Shown here: positions 5,700-10,780 of the stretch, piece after piece
How the letters are laid out: each line of letters starts with the position of its first letter
Position numbering within the stretch: position 1 is the stretch's first letter
Source: Nitrososphaeria archaeon
Lineage (GTDB): Archaea > Thermoproteota > Nitrososphaeria > Nitrososphaerales > Nitrososphaeraceae
Length of the DNA stretch: 10,780 bases
Assembly: GCA_021324715.1 (NCBI GenBank)
Contig: JAJPIN010000204.1
Location: 1-10,780 of the forward strand
Direction: 5' to 3'
Translations under genes and position numbers: made by a program
The notes under the pieces: model-generated
Seen by the model: the letters and a program-made list of their open reading frames with translations, nothing else
What the model was told of the DNA's origin: nothing
Databases searched by the model: none

Positions 5700-6455
5700 A
5701 TGAGTCTTAAAGGAAAAGTTGCCATTGTAACAGGTGCTGGTGGAGGAGTCGGTAAATCTACCACTGAGCGCCTTGTTGATGAAGGGTGTAAGGTGACCCT
5801 GGTTGGAAGAGATCGGTCAAAATTGTCGAAGATTGTCTCTGATTATGATAAAAGTAACAATTTGCTCGCTGTAAGTGCGGACATAACTAAGGAAGCTGAA
5901 GTGCTTAATGTTATCGAACAGACAATATCATTATTCGACACGGTGGATATTCTTGTAAATAATGCTGGAGTCATTAATGATCCAATTTCATTTCACCTAA
6001 TGAGTGAAGATCAATGGGATGCACTAATTTCTACGAACTTGAAAGGCACGTTTCAGATGACTAAGGCTGTTTTGCCAATAATAATGGGAAAAAAAACTGG
6101 AAATATTGTTAATATTTCTTCGTTATTGGGGATACGTGCTATTCCGAATGTCCCTCTATCAATTTATGGTGCTACTAAAGCTGGTATCATAATGTTCACA
6201 AAAAGTATAGCAGTTGAATATGGACCATTTGGTATTAGGTGCAATTGTATTGTACCATCGACAATTAGGAGTCCCATGATAGAACCTTATTTGCAAGATG
6301 AGAAATCTAAAGAACTGTTAGAATCTTCATTTCCCTTAAGGAGAATAGGAAATACCAATGACATTTCTGGGGCAGTTGTTTATCTATGTTCGGATGATGC
6401 AAATTGGATTACTGGAACAACCCTGACTGTTGACGGTGGCTTTTCTGCAAAATAA
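5700..6455 (+). CDS. short-chain dehydrogenase/reductase, FabG/PhaB-like
   Basis: This 251-aa classical SDR probably reduces a 3-oxoacyl thioester or similar carbonyl with NAD(P)H. Visible: cofactor motif TGAGGGVG (11-18); GRDRSK after the second strand (36-41), whose arginines favour NADPH; adenine-contacting D61; NNAG (87-90); and the catalytic tetrad N113, S141 (NISSLLG), Y156 and K160 (YGATK). The C-terminus VDGGFSAK is typical of the FabG-like group. Length is normal and no catalytic residue is missing. The exact substrate cannot be read from the sequence. Acetoacetyl-CoA reductase for polyhydroxyalkanoate synthesis is one option, since related thaumarchaea are known to make such polymers; a general 3-oxoacyl reductase is another. 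It is transcribed alone, divergent from purK and convergent with the DUF6659-like gene. Confidence 0.9.
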   Translation: MSLKGKVAIVTGAGGGVGKSTTERLVDEGCKVTLVGRDRSKLSKIVSDYDKSNNLLAVSADITKEAEVLNVIEQTISLFDTVDILVNNAGVINDPISFHLMSEDQWDALISTNLKGTFQMTKAVLPIIMGKKTGNIVNISSLLGIRAIPNVPLSIYGATKAGIIMFTKSIAVEYGPFGIRCNCIVPSTIRSPMIEPYLQDEKSKELLESSFPLRRIGNTNDISGAVVYLCSDDANWITGTTLTVDGGFSAK

Positions 6456-6483
6456 GAAAACAAGGTAGGATCCTTTTATAAAT

Positions 6484-6927
6484 TTAAGATTTCGCCAAGT
6501 CAGATTTTTTTTCCTTAATTAATGGAATTATCTTTTCGACTATTACTTCATGAAAATTATCTGTTCCGGGATCAAGAGATAGTATTATAACAAATGATAA
6601 CTTTCTATTCTCATCAGTTATAGGTATGGTAGCTCGGATAATCTTTGAATAATGAGAACTTGCGTATTGAATCTTGCCCAATAATACCTCCCACCTAAGT
6701 CTGGTAAATTGTCTAGTAGCTGCAGTAATGGCGTATTGAGCTCTCTCTTCGGAAGAGAGTAAAGGCTTGATACCTTTTCGATGACTAATATGTAATATGA
6801 CACCATCTTCATTTGTAATGCCTGCAGATCTGATTGATGAATCAAGTTTAATAATCTCTTGACATAATCTTTTGAATACTGTATTTTTCAATAAAAAGAA
6901 ATTAGCGTCCGGTAATTTTAATGTCAT
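6484..6927 (-). CDS. DUF6659-like small cytoplasmic protein
   Basis: This 147-aa protein has no signal or membrane helix. Its layout resembles the DUF6659 family as I remember it: an N-terminal helix FKRLCQEIIKLDSSIRSAGI (18-37), a strand and turn NEDGVILHI, GIKPLLSSEERAQYAITAAT (52-71), RLRWEVLLGKIQYASSHYSK (76-95), a strand RATIPITDENRKLSFVIILS, and a final helix VIVEKIIPLI. The alternation suggests a mixed alpha/beta fold like PAS or roadblock-type sensor domains. No catalytic residues stand out and the function is unknown; a signalling or scaffolding role is a guess. ATG 6927 is the only normal start before an in-frame stop near 7020. The gene lies 99 bases after the membrane-anchored gene on the same strand and may share its transcript, as no clear TATA box is seen in the gap. 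Confidence 0.75.
   Translation of the reverse strand: MTLKLPDANFFLLKNTVFKRLCQEIIKLDSSIRSAGITNEDGVILHISHRKGIKPLLSSEERAQYAITAATRQFTRLRWEVLLGKIQYASSHYSKIIRATIPITDENRKLSFVIILSLDPGTDNFHEVIVEKIIPLIKEKKSDLAKS
6505..6512 (+). terminator. T8 run downstream of the SDR gene
   Basis: Eight consecutive T lie 50 bases after the SDR stop codon, inside the 3' end of the convergent DUF6659-like gene. It is the first good U-tract for the SDR transcript and, if used, makes the two convergent mRNAs overlap at their 3' ends. Confidence 0.3.
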
Positions 6928-7026
6928 GATTTCATTTATTCCTTCGATACTTGTTACAGATGCAAAGCTATTGAATGGTGAACTACGTTTATTCGCAGTT
7001 AGAGTTAGAAAGTTAGGCTGTCACTC

Positions 7027-7401
7027 TCATGAACCCATCATGCCGGGCATTTTGATAGGCGTTCTGTACCCTGCAGATATGTTTATACCATTGTCTGCTA
7101 CGATCCTGACAAGATTCAAGTTACTGCCCTCGGGTGGTGACAGTGATACTTTTTCACCAGGATTAATAGATTGTATTGTTTCCTTTTTATTGCCATAGTC
7201 GACAACAACATGAGTAATTGGTTGTTTTCCCGCATTAGTCAAAATAATCCTGCTGTCAGTAAATAGCGATTGATCTTCCCTCATGGCATCGACCTGCAAA
7301 GAATAGTCTGGACGCTGATAGTATTGAATAATTAGATAAGAAAGAAATGATACAGAAGCAACTCCTGTAATGCAAATAAAAATAACGTTTAGTCTCTTCA
7401 A
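7027..7401 (-). CDS. membrane-anchored extracytoplasmic protein, probable beta-sandwich
   Basis: This 124-aa protein has one N-terminal hydrophobic helix (about 6-27) after MKR, so it is probably anchored with its C-terminal part outside. Residues 33-115 read like a single Ig-like or CARDB-type beta-sandwich: alternating strands SRIILTNAG (50-58), THVVVDYG, ETIQSINPGEKVSLSP and LNLVRIVADNGINISAG. The C-terminus is Met-rich (KMPGMMGS). I do not recognise a specific family. The start is TTG 7401: no ATG or GTG lies between it and an in-frame TAA upstream, and a TATA box at 7423-7431 is placed for a leaderless mRNA starting at that codon. It is downstream of purF on the same strand but has its own promoter, so a purine role is not implied. 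Confidence 0.7.
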   Translation of the reverse strand: MKRLNVIFICITGVASVSFLSYLIIQYYQRPDYSLQVDAMREDQSLFTDSRIILTNAGKQPITHVVVDYGNKKETIQSINPGEKVSLSPPEGSNLNLVRIVADNGINISAGYRTPIKMPGMMGS

Positions 7402-7422
7402 TTTAAATTAGTTGAATATTCA

Positions 7423-7431
7423 AATATTTAA
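7423..7431 (-). promoter_or_regulatory. TATA box of the membrane-anchored protein gene
   Basis: TTAAATATT on the - strand is centred 26 bases before the TTG at 7401. The same core, TTAAATATT, forms the box at 108-117 before the 107-aa gene. The position supports both a leaderless transcript and the TTG start. Confidence 0.5.
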
Positions 7432-7493
7432 GTAGTTTAGCAAAAGACTCCGGGATTCGAGATATTATAGTCTGCATTTTAAATCACTTAAAA

Positions 7494-8930
7494 TTAATTC
7501 TTAATATCCCCCTTTATTTCTGCACGAGTTTTGAAAACTGGCTTTATGCCTAGTGGCTTGTAACTTCCAGTGGAACAAGAAAAACACATTTCCTTTTCAT
7601 CAATACCGATTGCCTGAGCCAAGGTAATAGAATCATTGTAAATTACTTTGTCCGCGCCAATGCTCCTTGCCACTTCAGATTCGATATCGCTATTCCCATG
7701 CTCTTGGTTCTGAAATGCCAAAAGCTCATCTTGCGATGGAAAGTCAATTCCTGCATAGCATGGATATTTTATTGGTGGGAATGTAACTACGAGTGAAATT
7801 TTTGATGCGCCCGCCGATCGCAGAATTTTAATAATAGATTGTGAACTTGTACCTCTGACTATACTGTCATCGATTACAACTACGTTTTTTCCTCGAATAA
7901 CTTCAGGTATTGGAATAATGCCCTTGTTAATTTCAATCCGTTCACCATGGTAAGGTTCAATAAAGCTTCTCATGGCACCTTTTTTTCTATATCTGTCTTT
8001 CAATAAACCCTCTTCAAAATGGATTCCTAATTCTTCAGCATATCCTAATGCGGCGGGTCTAGCTGAATCTGGGACGGGAATAACTACATCAGCATCATGC
8101 ACTGGATATTTTTTTGCCAAGTAATGGCCCATTCTTTTTCTTGCTTCATATACATTAACTCCTTCAATGATACTGCTTGGATGGGCAAAGTAAGTAAATT
8201 CAAAAGCACAATGTGAATGATACTCGGTAGTGGAAAACTGTTGCCTTTCTATTCCTTTTAGGCTAAGTTTTAATAATTCACCAGGCTGAATGTCTCCAAG
8301 AATCTTACCGCCTACAGTATCAATAGCACATGATTCAGACGATATCATATATGTATTTGAATCTTCAATATGTCCCAGAACTAATGGTCTGAAACCGCGT
8401 GTATCACGGACCGCATAAACAGATCCGTCATCAGTCAGAAGTGTAAAACAAAAAGAACCTATCATCTCCTCCTTTAATACGCGCAAGGCTTCAATCATAT
8501 TATCATTCTTTTCAAGATGCATCATTAATCTTTGTGCCGCAAGGAGAGTATCAGTCATTGTCTGGGGGGAAAAAGTGCATCCGCCGACCATATTTGATAA
8601 TTCTTCTACATTGGCAATGGTTCCATTGTGTGCTATGCAAAGATCTTTTATCCTCAATGGTTGTGCATTGTCCAAGTTACTTTTGCCAGTGGTAGAATAT
8701 CTGACGTGGCCAATAGCTGCATGAGAACTGAATTTACTAATGATGCTTCTAAAACTTCTTGTAGCAGAAACCAGACCTAAGCTTTTGTACGGGGCTTTTG
8801 AAGGAATAGCGAAGCCCCAAGATTCTTGACCCCGGTGTTGGAGGGCTCTCAGAGAATCGATTACATAAGGTATCACATTATGGCCATCCAGGGAATAAAA
8901 ACCGACAACGCCACAATTCTCATGTACCAT
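7494..8930 (-). CDS. purF: amidophosphoribosyltransferase (Fe-S type PurF)
   Basis: This 478-aa cytoplasmic enzyme makes 5-phosphoribosylamine from PRPP and glutamine, the committed step of purine synthesis. The N-terminal class II glutaminase domain has C6 as nucleophile after a five-residue lead (MVHEN) to be removed, then QHRGQES (31-37), GHVRYSTTG (74-82), NAQP and HNGTI (101-105). The C-terminal phosphoribosyltransferase domain has the PRPP loop VVVIDDSIVRGTSS (350-363). Four cysteines match the ligands of the 4Fe-4S cluster of the Bacillus subtilis enzyme: C241 (CAFEFTYFA), C391 (PCYAGID), C449 and C452 (CFSC). Length is normal. The first ATG is set by the invariant C6. It follows purL by 59 bases and has its own TATA box, so it can be transcribed with or apart from purL. 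Confidence 0.96.
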   Translation of the reverse strand: MVHENCGVVGFYSLDGHNVIPYVIDSLRALQHRGQESWGFAIPSKAPYKSLGLVSATRSFRSIISKFSSHAAIGHVRYSTTGKSNLDNAQPLRIKDLCIAHNGTIANVEELSNMVGGCTFSPQTMTDTLLAAQRLMMHLEKNDNMIEALRVLKEEMIGSFCFTLLTDDGSVYAVRDTRGFRPLVLGHIEDSNTYMISSESCAIDTVGGKILGDIQPGELLKLSLKGIERQQFSTTEYHSHCAFEFTYFAHPSSIIEGVNVYEARKRMGHYLAKKYPVHDADVVIPVPDSARPAALGYAEELGIHFEEGLLKDRYRKKGAMRSFIEPYHGERIEINKGIIPIPEVIRGKNVVVIDDSIVRGTSSQSIIKILRSAGASKISLVVTFPPIKYPCYAGIDFPSQDELLAFQNQEHGNSDIESEVARSIGADKVIYNDSITLAQAIGIDEKEMCFSCSTGSYKPLGIKPVFKTRAEIKGDIKN

Positions 8931-8950
8931 TGGTAATAACTTCTAGATGG

Positions 8951-8960
8951 ATTTAATTAA
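8951..8960 (-). promoter_or_regulatory. TATA box of purF
   Basis: TTAATTAAAT on the - strand is centred about 26 bases before the ATG at 8930, fitting a leaderless purF mRNA. It lies within the 59-base gap after purL, so purF probably has an internal promoter. Confidence 0.5.
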
Positions 8961-8989
8961 AATTTGCCCCACACAATTAGTGATCAAGA

Positions 8990-10780
8990 TTAATCCATTA
9001 ATTGATTCATTGTATTGTAACTGCGATTTAGATCTTTGACTGACAGATTTATTATATCTTCACCAGAATAGTGAAAATTCAAAATTTCAATCGTATCAAC
9101 CTTGCCTATTTCAGAAAATATGCATCCTTTCCTTCTCAACAACTTCTTTACACTGTTTGTATTCCTAGTTCCGATTATGAATCTAGAATGAGTCTCAGAA
9201 AAGAGTAAGAAGTCATGACGCGAACAACTATTTGGAATTTTTTGCAAATCAATCTCAATTCCCACGTTTCCGGAAATAGCAAGTTCAGCTAATGCGGTTC
9301 CAATTCCGCCTTTTGAACAGTCGTGCACGAAATCAATCAATCCATTTTGGATCAGGTCTAATATTGCCAAGTTATTTTTTCTATCAGTCTCTAAATCTAC
9401 CTTCGGTACATTTCCGTATTCAGTATGTCCAATTAGGCTGCAATATTCGGTTCCCGCCATTTCTTCACTTGATTGACCCAAAATAAATACTGAGTCCCCA
9501 TTGATAGGAACATTATTCGTAATATAAGATCGATCCTTAATCAAACCAATAGTACCAATAACCGGTGATGGTTTAATTGGCGAATTCATTGTTTCATTAT
9601 AAAAACTGACCTTTCCACCTACCACTGGGATTTTCATATATTTACAGAAATTTATAATGGCTTTTATTGATTTCAAGAAAGTCCAATATATTTGGGGATT
9701 TTCAGGACTCCCAAATTGCAAATGATCTATAATTCCTACAGGTCTGGCGCCAGTACAAACAACATTTCTGCATGCTTCAGATAAACAACCTAGTGTTCCA
9801 TAATAAGGATCAAGATAACAATGCTTGGAATTTCCATCCAATTTTATAGAGATAAATTTATTGTCGTTTATTTTGATAACTGATGCGTTTGCGCCGGGTT
9901 TTATAACAGTTCTCAATCCCACCTCGTGGTCGTATTGTTGGTAAACCCACCTTTTATTACCAATATTTGGATTGGCTAGTAAACGTAACAGAACGCTGTT
10001 ATAATCGATTATCTTATCCACATTCATCCTCTGTTTTAACACTTTCAGGTAATCGGGTTTCATTGATTTTCTATTGCAAAGCGGTGCATTAACCATTAAG
10101 CTACTTGGGATATTAGCTATTAACTTGCCTTGAAAATGGATTTTGAGATTATCCTGTCCATGTACTTTACCAATTATGGAATGCGTTATACTATATTTGT
10201 TGAATATCTCCTGGAATCTAGAAAGTCTGTTCCTATTGATGATGTAGACCATTCTTTCTTGCGACTCTGAAATCATTATTTCATTTGGAGATAAATCGTC
10301 TACTTTTGTATGAATTTTAGATAACTCAATTTCAAAGCCTTTCTCAACGAGATGGGACAATTCAGAGAGACAACACGAGAGACCTCCGCCCCCTAAATCC
10401 TTTATTGCATTAATACATTTGCTATTAGTGGCTTCAATCGTAGCTTCTATTAATAATTTTTCCAAAAACGGATCGGGGATTTGAACTGCTGACCTATCTT
10501 CATCATCGAGCAATTTTGAAGCAAAAGATGCCCCTCTAATTCCATCTTTACCAGTTCCATTACCCGCTAGTACTATTAAGTCGTCCTCCTCTGCATGATT
10601 AGAAATAATTTCATCTCTTTTGCCCAGACCTATTGCCGCCACGTCAACCAGACAATAATCCCTAAATGATTCGTCAAATTCAATATCCCCTCCTACGGTT
10701 GGTATACCAATACAATTTCCATAGTCTGCTATTCCCTTTACTACATTTTTAAATAGCCATTTAGACTTTGACGTATTATC
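8990..10780 (-). CDS. purL: phosphoribosylformylglycinamidine synthase subunit PurL (5' end outside window)
   Basis: The last 596 residues of PurL are visible; the start lies beyond the right edge. PurL is the ATP-dependent synthetase that turns FGAR into FGAM, using ammonia passed from PurQ with PurS in the small-type complex. Visible motifs: ADYGNCIGIPTVGGDIEFDE near the right edge (10726 down to 10667); AGNGTGKDGIRGASFAS; PDPFLEKLLIEA; DLGGGGLSCCLSE; DPYYGTLGCLSEACRNVVCTGARP; DHLQFGSPENP; VVGGKVSFYNET; and HDCSKGGIGTALAELA near the C-terminus. These cover both halves of the duplicated AIRS-like fold. A GTG at 10642 looks like a start, but the frame stays open for 46 more codons with strong PurL motifs, so it is internal. 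No glutaminase domain follows, which is the small (PurS/PurQ-dependent) form. Neither purS nor purQ is in the window. Confidence 0.95.
   Translation of the reverse strand, partial: DNTSKSKWLFKNVVKGIADYGNCIGIPTVGGDIEFDESFRDYCLVDVAAIGLGKRDEIISNHAEEDDLIVLAGNGTGKDGIRGASFASKLLDDEDRSAVQIPDPFLEKLLIEATIEATNSKCINAIKDLGGGGLSCCLSELSHLVEKGFEIELSKIHTKVDDLSPNEIMISESQERMVYIINRNRLSRFQEIFNKYSITHSIIGKVHGQDNLKIHFQGKLIANIPSSLMVNAPLCNRKSMKPDYLKVLKQRMNVDKIIDYNSVLLRLLANPNIGNKRWVYQQYDHEVGLRTVIKPGANASVIKINDNKFISIKLDGNSKHCYLDPYYGTLGCLSEACRNVVCTGARPVGIIDHLQFGSPENPQIYWTFLKSIKAIINFCKYMKIPVVGGKVSFYNETMNSPIKPSPVIGTIGLIKDRSYITNNVPINGDSVFILGQSSEEMAGTEYCSLIGHTEYGNVPKVDLETDRKNNLAILDLIQNGLIDFVHDCSKGGIGTALAELAISGNVGIEIDLQKIPNSCSRHDFLLFSETHSRFIIGTRNTNSVKKLLRRKGCIFSEIGKVDTIEILNFHYSGEDIINLSVKDLNRSYNTMNQLMD

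Noticed and set aside
6872..7198. Open frame on the + strand across the gap between the two unknown - strand genes
   Set aside because: It is mostly antisense to two better-supported genes and lacks a promoter or recognisable domain.
10640..10642. GTG at 10642 as the start of purL
   Set aside because: The reading frame remains open to the window edge and encodes the conserved PurL segment DYGNCIGIPTVGG, so the GTG is an internal valine codon.

Overview
The window looks like a chromosomal segment of an AT-rich archaeon, most likely an ammonia-oxidising thaumarchaeon (class Nitrososphaeria; the low G+C would fit a Nitrosocosmicus-like genome). This assignment is inferred from archaeal hallmark genes (aIF1/SUI1, the Sec61-beta type SecG, a DUF2070 membrane protein, an autoantigen-p27-type zinc protein), a DUF6659-like small protein of a type I associate with thaumarchaea, and archaeal TATA boxes centred about 25-30 bases before several start codons, which implies leaderless or nearly leaderless mRNAs. 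There is no sign of mobile DNA, CRISPR, tRNA or rRNA.

Layout. 1-1010: two small single-gene units on the + strand, each with its own TATA box and T-rich terminator, encoding short membrane proteins (107 and 92 aa). 1064-1384: aIF1 on the - strand. 1538-3909: a tight + strand cluster of p27-type zinc protein, SecG (translocon beta subunit) and the DUF2070 membrane protein, with gaps of about 20 bases. 3941-5618: purE and purK on the - strand, overlapping by 14 bases. 5700-6455: an SDR oxidoreductase, divergent from purK, with a 17-bp palindrome in the shared 81-bp promoter region. 6484-7401: two - strand genes, a DUF6659-like protein and a membrane-anchored extracytoplasmic protein. 7494-10780: purF and the 3' part of purL on the - strand; purL runs off the right edge.

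Biology. PurL, PurF, PurK and PurE perform steps of de novo IMP synthesis: PurF makes phosphoribosylamine, PurL makes FGAM, and PurK plus PurE carboxylate AIR through N5-CAIR. The middle cluster joins protein export (SecG) to a membrane protein of unknown function that carries three D-x-H motifs and could be a metal-dependent enzyme. The two small membrane proteins at the left edge have the size, topology and expression-unit layout expected for small accessory subunits of a membrane complex. The archaeal ammonia monooxygenase subunits AmoY and AmoZ are a candidate identity, but the sequence alone does not prove it.

No intergenic stretch exceeds 300 bases. The longest, 465-682, holds a terminator, a direct repeat, an inverted repeat and a promoter.
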